In this document: positions 39,461 through 48,153 of the stretch, piece after piece
Position numbering within the stretch: position 1 is the stretch's first letter
Layout of the letters: each line of letters begins with the position of its first letter
NCBI RefSeq assembly: GCF_017599385.1
Contig: NZ_JAGFPK010000001.1
Location: forward strand, 2,960,483 to 3,024,482
Reading direction: 5' to 3'
Length of the DNA stretch: 64,000 nt
Origin: Ciceribacter sp. L1K22
GTDB taxonomy: Bacteria > Pseudomonadota > Alphaproteobacteria > Rhizobiales > Rhizobiaceae
The notes under the pieces: generated by a model
Seen by the model: the letters and a program-made list of their open reading frames with translations, nothing else
What the model was told of the DNA's origin: nothing
Databases searched by the model: none
Made by a program: the position numbers and the translations under genes

Positions 39461-39547
39461 CTAGAAGATTAGCATCAGCAGCAGGACCACGACGATCAGT
39501 CCGATCAGGAAGATCGCTCCGATCGTTCCACCAATGAATTTCAGCAT
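39461..39547 (-). CDS. 28-residue hydrophobic membrane microprotein
   Basis: ATG at 39547 preceded by a strong GAGGAG site. The product MLKFIGGTIGAIFLIGLIVV... is a single predicted membrane helix of about 24 hydrophobic residues with one Lys at the start, ending at TAG 39461. It is too short for usual gene calling. A GGAAC box lies upstream. Short single-helix proteins of this kind occur in rhizobia, but their function is unknown. Confidence 0.65.
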   Translation of the reverse strand: MLKFIGGTIGAIFLIGLIVVVLLLMLIF

Positions 39548-39621
39548 GATGTTTCTCCTCTCGTGATTGATACGGCGGACGAAGCTTGCCCTGCTAAAAA
39601 GTCAAACGCGTCGTCGAAAGG

Positions 39622-39646
39622 GGAACAGATCGGACCCTGAGAGGTT
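39622..39646. promoter_or_regulatory. Near-match to an EcfG stress promoter, on both strands
   Basis: GGAAC-N16-GGTT on the plus strand (consensus CGTT at the second box) and, because the boxes are nearly palindromic, GGAAC-N16-TGTT on the minus strand. It lies between the divergent 28-residue microprotein and the AI-2E family transporter and could serve either. One mismatch each way. Confidence 0.35.
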
Positions 39647-39784
39647 CCCTCTGACAACAGGACTGCTCCCGACATCACACCTTCTATGGTTGCCGCCGTC
39701 GCGCTTTCTGTCCAGCGCAAGGCGCGGCGGAAGCCAGATAACGGGTGAGCATCCCCGCAGCAAAGACGAAGGAAAGGAACAGAC

Positions 39785-40843
39785 ATGACGGTAAAACACG
39801 ATCTGCTCCGCCTCGGGCCAACCGGGGGCCCGGACCGCCGTCAGATGTCCGTCGCTCTTGTTTGCCTGGTGATCGGCGCACTGCTGATATTTCTGCCCGG
39901 CACGCTATTGATGGTTTTTGCAGGCGTGCTGCTCGCCATTCTCGTCCGCTCCTCCGGAGCGTGGATTGGCGCGCGCCTGTCTGTCGGTCCGACCTGGGGC
40001 GTCGCCATCTTTCTGCTCGCGGTGCTTTTGGTCCTGGCTGCCGGCGGAACGGCCGCCGCGCCGGCGATTTCCCAGCAGATCGATGAACTCTGGCGTCAAA
40101 TTCCCGATGCTGTTGAAAACCTGCGTTCGAGAGCGGAGGAATACGCATGGGGCCGTGAGCTGATCGACCACGTCAGCGAAGACAGCCTCTGGACGTCGGC
40201 TTCGGGAGGCGCCGCCACGCAGGCGCTGGGGTCCGCGTTCGGTTATCTCGGTAACACGGTCCTGTTGATTTTCATCGCCCTTTACGGCGCATTCGATCCG
40301 CACACCTACCGAAAGGGTTTCCTGAAGCTGTTCGCTCCGTCCCTGCGGGACAAGGTCGCACATGTCCTCTCCCGCTCCGTCGGCCAGCTGGAAAGCTGGC
40401 TGTCCGCACAGTTGATCTCGATGACGGTGGTGGGCGTCCTGACAGGACTGGGCCTCTGGCTGATCGGCATTCCGCTGGCATTGGTGCTGGGCCTGCTCGC
40501 GGGACTTCTCGCGTTCATCCCGAATATCGGCCCCGTTCTCGCCGCGACGCCCGGTCTTCTGCTCGCTTTGCCCGGCGGAACGAACTCGGTCCTGATGGTT
40601 CTGGGGATTTATCTGGCCGTTCAGGCCCTTGAGAGCTATGTGGTGACGCCGATCGTCCAGCGGCAGAAGGTCTCGCTTCCGCCCGTGCTGGTCATTTGCT
40701 CGCAGCTTGCCTTTGGGGCGCTGTTCGGCCTGATCGGCCTGGCGCTGGCGACACCGCTGATCGCTCTGGTTCTACAGCTTGTCGACGATCTTTACGTCAA
40801 CGATTACCTTGAGCAAGAAACAAGGGTGCCGCGCGCCCACTAG
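39785..40843 (+). CDS. AI-2E family transporter (PerM-like permease)
   Basis: A 352-residue membrane protein with about eight hydrophobic segments, matching the AI-2E/PerM family by the central FIALYGAFDPHTYRKGFLKL... and C-terminal FIPNIGPVLAATPGLLLAL motif. AAGGAAAGGA precedes the ATG. Members export varied small molecules or ions; a true AI-2 role should not be assumed from the family name. Confidence 0.92.
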   Translation: MTVKHDLLRLGPTGGPDRRQMSVALVCLVIGALLIFLPGTLLMVFAGVLLAILVRSSGAWIGARLSVGPTWGVAIFLLAVLLVLAAGGTAAAPAISQQIDELWRQIPDAVENLRSRAEEYAWGRELIDHVSEDSLWTSASGGAATQALGSAFGYLGNTVLLIFIALYGAFDPHTYRKGFLKLFAPSLRDKVAHVLSRSVGQLESWLSAQLISMTVVGVLTGLGLWLIGIPLALVLGLLAGLLAFIPNIGPVLAATPGLLLALPGGTNSVLMVLGIYLAVQALESYVVTPIVQRQKVSLPPVLVICSQLAFGALFGLIGLALATPLIALVLQLVDDLYVNDYLEQETRVPRAH

Positions 40844-40855
40844 GGGTCACGCACG

Positions 40856-41437
40856 TTACCCGGCGCGGGACAACCGGCCGAGCTCGACCGAGGACTCCAC
40901 GACCGCATCGGCGTCGTCATCAGAACCGGCTGCGGCGCACATTCTCCAGCCGATATCTCCTCTCAGCCGGTCGTGCACGTCCGTCCCCATAGGCACCACC
41001 AACACCCGGCCCGGATCAACGGGCCCGGGAAACTCCAGCGCCTTCCAGGCGACCTTCTCGAAGCCGAGCGGCATGTAATACGGCGGATCGCCGATCAGGA
41101 TAACGGCTTCCGAGCCCTTCCGCCGCGCGGCCTCAATGGCGATCCGGACCAGTTCCCGGCCAATCCCCATGTTCTTGTGCGAGGGCCGTACCGCAAGCGG
41201 CCCGAGAAGATGGCCCTTCACCGAACCAGCCAGCACCGGCGTCATGCGCACCGAGGCGATCGTTTCGCCGCGATCGGCGCAAACGAACGACAACTGGCGA
41301 TCATGCGGTCCCTGCTCGCGGATACGGGCCGCCGCACGCGTATGCCGGCCGGGGCCGAAGGCTTCTTCGTTGATAAGTTCGATAACCGCGTCGTGCGACG
41401 CATCCTCGGTGAGGTAGACGAGCTCGTGAGCTTTCAT
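40856..41437 (-). CDS. GNAT-family acetyltransferase
   Basis: A 193-residue YhbS-type N-acetyltransferase: LLGPLAVRPSHKNMGIGRELVRIAIEAARRKG is the acetyl-CoA binding region and VILIGDPPYYMPLGFEKV the family follow-on. The start MKAHELVYL at 41437 is chosen because the upstream part of the frame looks non-coding. It is convergent with the AI-2E family gene. Confidence 0.9.
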   Translation of the reverse strand: MKAHELVYLTEDASHDAVIELINEEAFGPGRHTRAAARIREQGPHDRQLSFVCADRGETIASVRMTPVLAGSVKGHLLGPLAVRPSHKNMGIGRELVRIAIEAARRKGSEAVILIGDPPYYMPLGFEKVAWKALEFPGPVDPGRVLVVPMGTDVHDRLRGDIGWRMCAAAGSDDDADAVVESSVELGRLSRAG

Positions 41438-41700
41438 GGGTATGACCGGAACCAGGCTGAACAGACGGAGACATAGGTGAGCGATGACACGCGAAGGTGT
41501 CAGGTCAGCGTCAGCGTCGTCGCAGGGTCCGTACAAGGGTCATAAAGGAGCGCATCCAATTTTTGGTGACGGCTTCGATAGCAGCATTGCGGCGATCCGT
41601 CCAACGGAAAAACGCAGTGTTCATTCATTCGCCCCTCGCAATCGACGCCGACCTGCATATTTTCAGGAAGACGATAAACGTAGCGGGAAAGGATAAGCCG

Positions 41701-42735
41701 ATGGGCATGCTCGTGGACGGCGTCTGGAAGGACGTCTGGTACGACACAAAATCGACGAACGGGCACTTCAAGCGAGGTGCGTCGACATTCCGCAACTGGG
41801 TGACCGCCGATGGCTCTGCCGGTCCCTCCGGTGAAGGCGGCTTCAAGGCCGAATCCGGCCGCTATCATCTCTATGTATCGCTGGCCTGTCCCTGGGCTCA
41901 TCGAACCCTGATCTTCCGCAAGCTGAAACAGCTGGAGGAGCATATCGGCCTGTCCATCGTCGATCCGCTGATGCTGGAAAACGGCTGGGAATTCCACGAA
42001 CGCGACGGCGCAACCCCGGATCACCTGTTCGGCTCCGACACGCTCTGGCAGGTCTACACCCGCGCCAAATCCGATTTCACCGGCCGCGTCACCGTTCCGG
42101 TTCTCTGGGACAAGGAAAGGAACACGATCGTCTCGAACGAGTCCGCCGAGATCATCCGCATGTTCAATAGTGCCTTCAACGGCATTACCTGCAACACCGA
42201 CGACTATTGCCCTGACGACCTCGTCGGCGAGATCGATGAGCTGAACGCCCGCATCTACGACAACGTCAACAACGGCGTCTACAAGGCCGGCTTCGCCACC
42301 AGCCAGGACGCCTATGAGAGCGCGGTCAAGCCACTGTTCGACACCCTCGACTGGCTGGAAAGCCGGCTGTCAGGCCAGCGTTTCCTGATGGGCGACCGGC
42401 TGACGGAGGCCGACTGGCGGCTGTTCACCACTTTGGTGCGTTTCGACGCCGTCTATGTCGGCCACTTCAAGTGCAACATCCGCCGCATCGCTGACTATCC
42501 GCACCTTTCGGCCTATCTGCGCGACCTCTATCAGTGGCCGGGCGTTGCCGAAACCGTCAACATGCGCCACATCAAGCACCACTACTACCGCAGTCACAAG
42601 ACTATCAATCCCTCGGGCGTGGTGCCCGTCGGCCCGGCGCTCGACTTCGACCGTCCGCATGGTCGCGACAAGCTGGCCGAGGCTCTGGAAATCACCAGGT
42701 CTCGGCGCGGGGAAGCTCACCTCGCAACTCGCTGA
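41701..42735 (+). CDS. Glutathionyl-hydroquinone reductase (GST superfamily)
   Basis: Reduces glutathionyl-hydroquinones in the cytoplasm. The 344-residue protein has the family N-terminal region with catalytic Cys in SLACPWAHRTLI, a thioredoxin-like domain and a helical C-terminal domain with NNGVYKAGFATSQDAYE and FRFD/VRFDAVYVGHFKCNIRRI typical of the Xi-class (YqjG/PcpF-like). AAAGGA precedes the ATG at 41701; the frame is open another 68 codons upstream without similarity. The C-terminal 44 bases overlap the NUDIX gene on the other strand. Confidence 0.94.
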   Translation: MGMLVDGVWKDVWYDTKSTNGHFKRGASTFRNWVTADGSAGPSGEGGFKAESGRYHLYVSLACPWAHRTLIFRKLKQLEEHIGLSIVDPLMLENGWEFHERDGATPDHLFGSDTLWQVYTRAKSDFTGRVTVPVLWDKERNTIVSNESAEIIRMFNSAFNGITCNTDDYCPDDLVGEIDELNARIYDNVNNGVYKAGFATSQDAYESAVKPLFDTLDWLESRLSGQRFLMGDRLTEADWRLFTTLVRFDAVYVGHFKCNIRRIADYPHLSAYLRDLYQWPGVAETVNMRHIKHHYYRSHKTINPSGVVPVGPALDFDRPHGRDKLAEALEITRSRRGEAHLATR

Positions 42736-43195
42736 GCCGGCGCAGCGTCGCATCCGTCGTGCCCGCCGGCGGGTTCGCCGGATCGAAGAAGCCGCATTCC
42801 ACGATTTCCCGGTCTGGCAGTCGTGGTGCGGTCTGCCGGACGTTGACCCGGTAAAACAGCACATGGTCGCGCTTGCTGACATGCCGGTTGAAATAGACGC
42901 CCAGAAGTTCGGGTGGTGCTGTCGCCTCCAGATTGCCCTCTTCGCGGATTTCCTTTGTCAGGGCCTCTCCCACGGTCTCGCGGCGCTCGACCCCGCCGCC
43001 GGGAAAGTACCAACCCGGCAGGTAGCTGTGCCGAACGAGGAAGACCCGCCCCTCCGTGTCGAAGCATGCCGCGCGCACGCCAAGCGTCATGCCGCGCGCC
43101 ATCACGAAATAGGTGTGCAGCACCCGCATCATCAGCCGCCGGCTTCCCCCCTCGATGACAGCCTTGCCTTTGTCTTCTTTAATTCCTTGCCCCAT
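42692..43195 (-). CDS. NUDIX hydrolase
   Basis: A 167-residue protein with NUDIX box GGGVERRETVGEALTKEIREEG (Lys where the consensus has Arg) after a GVRAACFDTEGRVFLVRHSY strand. GGGAGGGG lies immediately before the ATG at 43195. Substrate unknown. It is divergent from the metallophosphoesterase gene by 28 bases and overlaps the reductase gene convergently. Confidence 0.9.
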   Translation of the reverse strand: MGQGIKEDKGKAVIEGGSRRLMMRVLHTYFVMARGMTLGVRAACFDTEGRVFLVRHSYLPGWYFPGGGVERRETVGEALTKEIREEGNLEATAPPELLGVYFNRHVSKRDHVLFYRVNVRQTAPRLPDREIVECGFFDPANPPAGTTDATLRRLSELRGELPRAETW

Positions 43196-43223
43196 TGCCC
43201 CTCCCGCACTATGAGTGTCGCCG

Positions 43224-44132
43224 ATGTTCAAGCTCGCTCACATATCCGACATACATCTCGGACCGCTCCCAAAGCTGACTTTGCGCGAACTTGCCTCCAA
43301 GCGCATCACCGGCTACGTCAACTGGCATCGTAACAGACGAAAGCATCTTTTTGCCAATGCTTTAGACCTCGTCATGGAAGGTATTGCCGAGGCAAGGCCG
43401 GACCATCTGGCAATAACCGGCGACATGGTCAATCTAGCCACCGCCATGGAAATCCGCATGGTCTCGGACTGGCTGAAGCACGCCGCCGAACCGCTGTCCA
43501 CCTCGATCGTTCCCGGAAATCACGACGCCTATGTGCCCGGCGCACACGCTAAGACCGTCAGCGCCTGGTACGATTACATGCGCGGCGACGACGATCCGCT
43601 GGTCTGGGAGGACGACCACAAGCTCTTTCCTTATATCCGTCGGCGCGGACCCGTAGCGATCATCGGATGTTCCACCTCGATCGCCACCCCGCCCTTTTCG
43701 GCCATGGGATATTTCAGTGCCAGACAGGCACGAGAGACGGCAAACCTCCTGAAGGCGGCTGGCGAAGAGGGCCTGTTCCGCGTCGTCCTGATCCATCACC
43801 CGCCGGTGCGGGGCGCCGCCAGCCGCTACAAGCGCATGGTCGGCATACGGCGTTTCGGCGCGGCGATCTCCGTCGGCGGCGCCGAACTCGTGCTGCATGG
43901 CCACACGCACCTCAACACGCAATACACGCTCCCAAGCCGTGGTCGCCCCATTCCTGTCATCGGCATCGCTTCGGCATCGCAGGGCCCCGGCGGCCACAAG
44001 CCCGCCGCCGCGTTCAACCTGTTTGGAATATCGGGCAAAAGCGGCGCCTGGACACTGGACTGGCAACGTCACTCGCTGCGCGAAGATCTCCAAGGCACCG
44101 AGATGTCCCACCACCACATTTTCTCCCTCTGA
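43224..44132 (+). CDS. Calcineurin-like metallophosphoesterase
   Basis: A 302-residue phosphoesterase with all metal-binding motifs: HISDIHLG (D-x-H), ITGDMVN (GD), PGNHDAY (GNHD), LIHHPP and LHGHTHLNTQ (GHxH). There is no signal peptide. The ATG at 43224 starts directly at the first beta strand; an upstream GTG at 43215 is also in frame. Substrate might be a cyclic nucleotide, a nucleotide or a phospholipid headgroup. Confidence 0.92.
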   Translation: MFKLAHISDIHLGPLPKLTLRELASKRITGYVNWHRNRRKHLFANALDLVMEGIAEARPDHLAITGDMVNLATAMEIRMVSDWLKHAAEPLSTSIVPGNHDAYVPGAHAKTVSAWYDYMRGDDDPLVWEDDHKLFPYIRRRGPVAIIGCSTSIATPPFSAMGYFSARQARETANLLKAAGEEGLFRVVLIHHPPVRGAASRYKRMVGIRRFGAAISVGGAELVLHGHTHLNTQYTLPSRGRPIPVIGIASASQGPGGHKPAAAFNLFGISGKSGAWTLDWQRHSLREDLQGTEMSHHHIFSL

Positions 44133-44163
44133 CGCCGGTCAGGCGGCGAACCACGCTCCAGTC

Positions 44164-44208
44164 TTGATCCAAGTCAATGCCGGAAGCCTTTGCCGGGCGC
44201 TCTATATT
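44164..44208 (+). promoter_or_regulatory. FNR/FixK-type box and -10 element of the PPK2 gene
   Basis: TTGAT-CCAA-GTCAA at 44164-44177 matches the FNR/FixK consensus at 9 of 10 fixed positions. TATATT at 44203-44208 is a good -10 element. A transcript starting near 44214 would put the box centre at about -43, close to the class II activation position of -41.5. This predicts induction of PPK2 under low oxygen. Confidence 0.6.
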
Positions 44209-44240
44209 AGCGGTTTCGATGAAGGCGCGAGGGGGTGGGC

Positions 44241-45314
44241 ATGACGCAAGACAACAACGAGGAGAAGAAGTCGGCTGACCTCCCGGAGGGCGTGGAGACA
44301 GGGTTGGCGGAGGAACGCCGCGAGGCCGCACAGGAGGCCGAACTCTCCGCCCTTGGCGCCATAGCCGCGACGGGCAACGAGGAGGTCGTCTCCGGCATCG
44401 AGGCCATCATAGAGGGCGCCTCTCCCGATGACGCCACCCGGCTGCGCAAGTCGCTAGGCCTTCCCAAGCCATCCGGCCATCCGCGCGTGACGAGCGACGA
44501 ACTGGCCGACGACTGGCGCGACGGCGGCTATCCCTTCCGCTACAAGATGCTGCGACGCGATTACGAGCGCGAGAAATTCATCCTGCAGACCGAACTGCTG
44601 AAGCTCCAGTCCTGGGTGAAGGAAGCCCAGCAGCGCGTCGTCATCCTGTTCGAGGGACGTGATGCCGCCGGCAAGGGCGGCGCGATCAAGCGCTTCATGG
44701 AACACCTGAACCCGCGCGGCGCTCGCGTTGTCGCGCTTGAAAAGCCGAGCGAGGTCGAGCGCGGCCAATGGTATTTCCAGCGCTACGTCGAACACCTACC
44801 GACGCGCGGCGAGATCGTTCTGTTCGACCGTAGCTGGTACAATCGTGCCGGCGTCGAGAGGGTCATGGGTTTCTGCACGGACGAGGAATACCGCGAATTC
44901 CTGCAACAGGCGCCGGAGTTCGAGCGCAATCTCGTGCGCAGCGGCCTGCACCTGATCAAGTTCTGGTTCTCCGTCAGCCGGGACGAGCAGCGCCGCCGTT
45001 TCAAGGAGCGCAAGGTCCACCCGCTGAAGCAGTGGAAGCTCTCGCCCGTCGATCTCGCCTCCCTCGACAAGTGGGACGATTACACCCGCGCCAAGGAAGC
45101 GATGTTCTTCCACACCGATACCGCCGACTCTCCGTGGACGGTCATCAAGTCGGATGACAAGAAACGCGCCAGGCTGAATGCCATGCGCTACGTCCTCCAT
45201 GCGCTGCCCTACAAGGGCAAGGACCTGAAGCGCGTCGGCCGCGTCGAACCCCTGCTGGTCGGCCGCGCCAACACCATCCACGAGCGCGGCGAATACGACT
45301 TCGGCGTCCGATAG
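44241..45314 (+). CDS. ppk2: Polyphosphate kinase 2
   Basis: Transfers phosphate between polyphosphate and nucleotides. The 357-residue protein has Walker A FEGRDAAGKGGAIKRF, the lid and Walker B FDRSWYNRAGVERVMGF, and the core KPSEVERGQWYFQRYVEHLP. The N-terminal 80 residues are acidic and variable. GGGGGTGGG precedes the ATG. As a single-domain class I enzyme it may favour GDP or ADP phosphorylation (family knowledge). It lies behind an FNR-type promoter. Confidence 0.95.
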   Translation: MTQDNNEEKKSADLPEGVETGLAEERREAAQEAELSALGAIAATGNEEVVSGIEAIIEGASPDDATRLRKSLGLPKPSGHPRVTSDELADDWRDGGYPFRYKMLRRDYEREKFILQTELLKLQSWVKEAQQRVVILFEGRDAAGKGGAIKRFMEHLNPRGARVVALEKPSEVERGQWYFQRYVEHLPTRGEIVLFDRSWYNRAGVERVMGFCTDEEYREFLQQAPEFERNLVRSGLHLIKFWFSVSRDEQRRRFKERKVHPLKQWKLSPVDLASLDKWDDYTRAKEAMFFHTDTADSPWTVIKSDDKKRARLNAMRYVLHALPYKGKDLKRVGRVEPLLVGRANTIHERGEYDFGVR

Positions 45315-45328
45315 GCGCTCATGCCCGG

Positions 45329-46111
45329 TCAGCCTGCGCCCGATATGATCGACTTCAGGAGGTCCGCCACGGCATCTGGGGCCTCTTCCGGCAGCATGTG
45401 CCCGATGCCCATCCAGCGACGGAAGACAAGATTGTCGGGAAGAGAAGTCTCGTCGGGGACAGGAAGGATCGCGTCCTCGTCGCCCCAGACGACGGTCACC
45501 AGCATCGAGAGCTGTGCCAACGCCGACATGTCGATGGTTCCCTGTTCCCATCCACCCTTGCCGTCCGGCCGCATCATCGCCTCGAAGACACGGCTCAGGA
45601 GCTCTCGAGCACCCGGCCGCTGACGCTCGTTCCAGAGCCGATCCACGACCTCAAGCAATGGCCGCCGCCCCTCCGCCATCATCGCGGCCAGCGCATCGGC
45701 GAGGTTCGGCCTGTCCTCGGGCAAGGAGAAGCGCCGCAGCACCTCGTGATTGATCTCCGGACCGAAACCTCCCGGCGCCAGCAGCGTCGCGGTCAACACC
45801 CGTTCGGGCGCCCTAAGGGCTATCAGCGCAGCGGTCGCCCCGCCGAGCGAATGACCCGCGAGGTGGAAATGCGAAATCCCGCGCGCCGAAAGATCGGAAA
45901 GCAGAGCTTTCGCCATCCGCCCCGCCCCGCCTGGATTTTCGGCGTCGACCGAGCCGCCATGTCCCGGCAGGTCGTAGGCAACAAGCGGCGGCCCTCCTGC
46001 GAGAGCCGCCACCACCTCATCCCAGACATGTCCGCCGCCGCCGAAACCGTGGAGTAGCACCAATGGCGGTGCGTCATCCAGGTTGCCGGTGATGGCGGCG
46101 TGGAGACCCAT
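45329..46111 (-). CDS. Alpha/beta-hydrolase
   Basis: A 260-residue hydrolase with the oxyanion HGFGGGGHVWDEV motif, nucleophile elbow AGHSLGGATAAL and catalytic-type Asp in VVWGDEDAILP and His in GIGHMLPEEAP. It resembles the acetoin dehydrogenase E2-like or esterase group. It starts 3 bases beyond the leuA stop, so it is probably co-transcribed with leuA, though no pathway link is evident. Confidence 0.88.
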   Translation of the reverse strand: MGLHAAITGNLDDAPPLVLLHGFGGGGHVWDEVVAALAGGPPLVAYDLPGHGGSVDAENPGGAGRMAKALLSDLSARGISHFHLAGHSLGGATAALIALRAPERVLTATLLAPGGFGPEINHEVLRRFSLPEDRPNLADALAAMMAEGRRPLLEVVDRLWNERQRPGARELLSRVFEAMMRPDGKGGWEQGTIDMSALAQLSMLVTVVWGDEDAILPVPDETSLPDNLVFRRWMGIGHMLPEEAPDAVADLLKSIISGAG

Positions 46112-46114
46112 GGC

Positions 46115-47830
46115 TCAGGCCTTCGTGGTTTCCTCGAGCACGCGGTTGGCGGCCGAGACGATCGCCTCGAGCGAGGCGGCAACGATGTTGGTGTTGATGC
46201 CGACGCCGAACAGCTTGCCGGTCGGATGTTCCACCTCGACATAGGCGATCGCCGAGGCGTTGGAGCCGTGCTGCAGGGAGTGCTCGGAATAGTCGGCAAC
46301 CGAGAGCTCGATCCCGAGATAGGTCGACAGCGCGTTGATGAAGCCGTCGATCGGTCCCGTTCCCTTGCCCTCGATCCGCTTCACCTCGCCCTTGTCGGTG
46401 ATCTCCGCCGCCACCACGCGAACCCCGCGTGCGTCACCGCCGGCCGGGTAGGTGTGGTGGTCGACGAACTTCAGCCGCGCCGTCGGCTGGTCGACATAAC
46501 GTTCGATAAAGCGCTCGTAGATCGCCTTAGACGGCAGTTCCTTGCCGCCTTCATCCGTGATCCGCTGGATGTCCTCTCGGAACTCGACCTGCAGGTTGCG
46601 CGGCAGGTTGATTCCGTAGTCCTCTTGCAGGATGTAGGCGATGCCACCCTTGCCGGACTGCGAGTTGATGCGGATGATCGCCTCGTAGGTGCGCCCCACG
46701 TCCTGCGGATCGATCGGCAGATACGGCACTTCCCAGACGGGCGAATTCGCCTTGCGGATCGCCTTCATGCCCTTGTTGATCGCATCCTGGTGCGATCCGG
46801 AAAACGCCGTATAAACCAGTTCGCCGACATACGGATGACGCTCGGGGATCACCATCTCGTTCGAGTATTCGTAGACGGCCTTGATCCGCTCGATGTCGGA
46901 ACAATCCAGTTCCGGATCAACACCCTGCGTGTACATGTTGAGCGCCAGCGTCACGATATCGACATTGCCGGTGCGCTCTCCATTGCCGAACAGCGTGCCC
47001 TCGACACGGTCGGCGCCGGCCATCAGGCCGAGTTCGGTCGCGGCAATCCCGGTACCCCGGTCGTTGTGCGGATGCAGCGAGATGATGACGTTCTCGCGGT
47101 CGTCGATATTTCGGCACATCCATTCGATCTGGTCGGCGTAGATATTCGGCGTCGCCATTTCCACGGTCGACGGCAGGTTCAGGATCAGCTTGTTGTCGGC
47201 CGTCGGCTTCACGATCTCGACCACCGCGTTGCAGATTTCCAGCGCCACCTCCAGCTCGGTGCCGGTAAAGCTCTCCGGCGAATACTCGAAGCGATAACCG
47301 CCGCCCGCTTTCGCCGCCATGTCCATGATCATCTTGGCCGCGTCGACCGCGATCTGCTTGATGCCCGCCACATCCTTTCCGAACACGACGCGGCGCTGCA
47401 GCTCGGACGTCGAGTTATAGAAGTGGATGATCGGCTTGTTGGCTCCTTCCAGCGCCTCGAAGGTGCGCGTGATCAGCTCCGGCCGGCACTGCACCAGAAC
47501 CTGCAGCGACACGTCGGCGGGAACCCCGCCCTCCTCCACGCACCAGCGGGCAAAGTCGAAATCGGTCTGGGACGCCGACGGAAAGCCTATCTCGATTTCC
47601 TTGAAGCCCATGTCGAGCAACAACTGGAACATCCGGGCCTTGCGGTCGTGGCCCATCGGGTTGACCAGCGACTGGTTGCCGTCGCGGAGATCCACGGAGC
47701 ACCAGATCGGCGCCTTGTCGATCACCTTCGACGGCCAGGTGCGGTCCGAAATGTCGATCTGCGGATAAGGGCGGTACTTCTGCGAAGCGTCCGGCATGCC
47801 CTGCTTCACGGTATGGGTCTTCAAAATCAT
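46115..47830 (-). CDS. leuA: 2-Isopropylmalate synthase
   Basis: Condenses 2-oxoisovalerate with acetyl-CoA, the first committed step of leucine biosynthesis. The 571-residue enzyme is of the second (Corynebacterium-like) LeuA type, with metal-binding DLRDGNQSL and SLHPHNDRGTG, and a C-terminal regulatory domain (VEHPTGKLFGVGINTNIV) that normally mediates leucine feedback. A 41-codon leader peptide with four Leu codons in a row lies upstream, indicating attenuation. Confidence 0.96.
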   Translation of the reverse strand: MILKTHTVKQGMPDASQKYRPYPQIDISDRTWPSKVIDKAPIWCSVDLRDGNQSLVNPMGHDRKARMFQLLLDMGFKEIEIGFPSASQTDFDFARWCVEEGGVPADVSLQVLVQCRPELITRTFEALEGANKPIIHFYNSTSELQRRVVFGKDVAGIKQIAVDAAKMIMDMAAKAGGGYRFEYSPESFTGTELEVALEICNAVVEIVKPTADNKLILNLPSTVEMATPNIYADQIEWMCRNIDDRENVIISLHPHNDRGTGIAATELGLMAGADRVEGTLFGNGERTGNVDIVTLALNMYTQGVDPELDCSDIERIKAVYEYSNEMVIPERHPYVGELVYTAFSGSHQDAINKGMKAIRKANSPVWEVPYLPIDPQDVGRTYEAIIRINSQSGKGGIAYILQEDYGINLPRNLQVEFREDIQRITDEGGKELPSKAIYERFIERYVDQPTARLKFVDHHTYPAGGDARGVRVVAAEITDKGEVKRIEGKGTGPIDGFINALSTYLGIELSVADYSEHSLQHGSNASAIAYVEVEHPTGKLFGVGINTNIVAASLEAIVSAANRVLEETTKA

Positions 47831-47943
47831 CGTCGTCTCTTCTCGTCCTCGTCGGCGTGACCGGCTGATAGCAAATCAGCACTGGTTTGGCACGTCCGAA
47901 CACACCCTTTTCAAGGGATGGATTGCATCAATGGGGGAGTTTC

Positions 47944-47988
47944 GAGGAGCAATCGCCGAACGGCTGACCCGGCCGCCGGGCGCTCCTC
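47944..47988 (-). promoter_or_regulatory. Attenuator-type hairpin of leuA leader
   Basis: GAGGAGC (47944-47950) pairs with GCTCCTC (47982-47988), enclosing an inner CCCGG...CCGGG hairpin. One arm overlaps the stop of the leader peptide, as expected for a structure whose folding depends on ribosome position. No long T-run follows, so the exact terminator is not identified. Confidence 0.45.
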
Positions 47989-48112
47989 AATGGACCCGGC
48001 AACCGCGGATAAGGCCGAGAAGAAGAAGCGAGTTTGGCACCGACGCGACGAAACCGGCCGCCGTGCGGGCCGTCATGCAAGTCGCAACAATGGTCGTGCC
48101 GTTGATATTCAT
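47987..48112 (-). CDS. leuL: Leucine-rich leader peptide of leuA
   Basis: A 41-codon frame, MNINGTTIVATCMTARTAAG..., with the segment SLLLLGLI encoded by CTT CTT CTT CTC GGC CTT ATC. Four consecutive Leu codons and a fifth two codons on are the hallmark of a leader peptide that senses charged tRNA-Leu. It ends about 150 bases before leuA on the same strand. No ribosome site precedes the ATG at 48112, but the predicted promoter would start the transcript at that ATG, making it leaderless like the rhizobial trpL leader. An ATG at 48076 is the alternative start. Confidence 0.7.
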   Translation of the reverse strand: MNINGTTIVATCMTARTAAGFVASVPNSLLLLGLIRGCRVH

Positions 48113-48119
48113 GGGATGA

Positions 48120-48148
48120 GGAATAACGCGCGGAATTGAATCGCGCAA
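48120..48148 (-). promoter_or_regulatory. Candidate promoter of the leuA leader transcript
   Basis: On the minus strand TTGCGC (48148-48143), 17 bases, then TATTCC (48125-48120). The first base of the leader ATG is 8 bases further on, so transcription could begin at or next to the A of the ATG. The promoter lies within the two arms of a 9-bp inverted repeat (GAATAACGC 48121-48129, GCGTTATTC 48151-48159). Confidence 0.45.
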
Positions 48149-48153
48149 GGGCG

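Noticed and set aside
46100..47860. Long plus-strand open frame of 586 codons opposite leuA
   Set aside because: Mirror frame of a well-supported leuA gene, rich in Arg, His, Asp and Val without structure.
47796..48119. 107-codon plus-strand frame between leuA and brnA
   Set aside because: It is antisense to the leucine leader, whose Leu codons, hairpin and promoter explain the region better.
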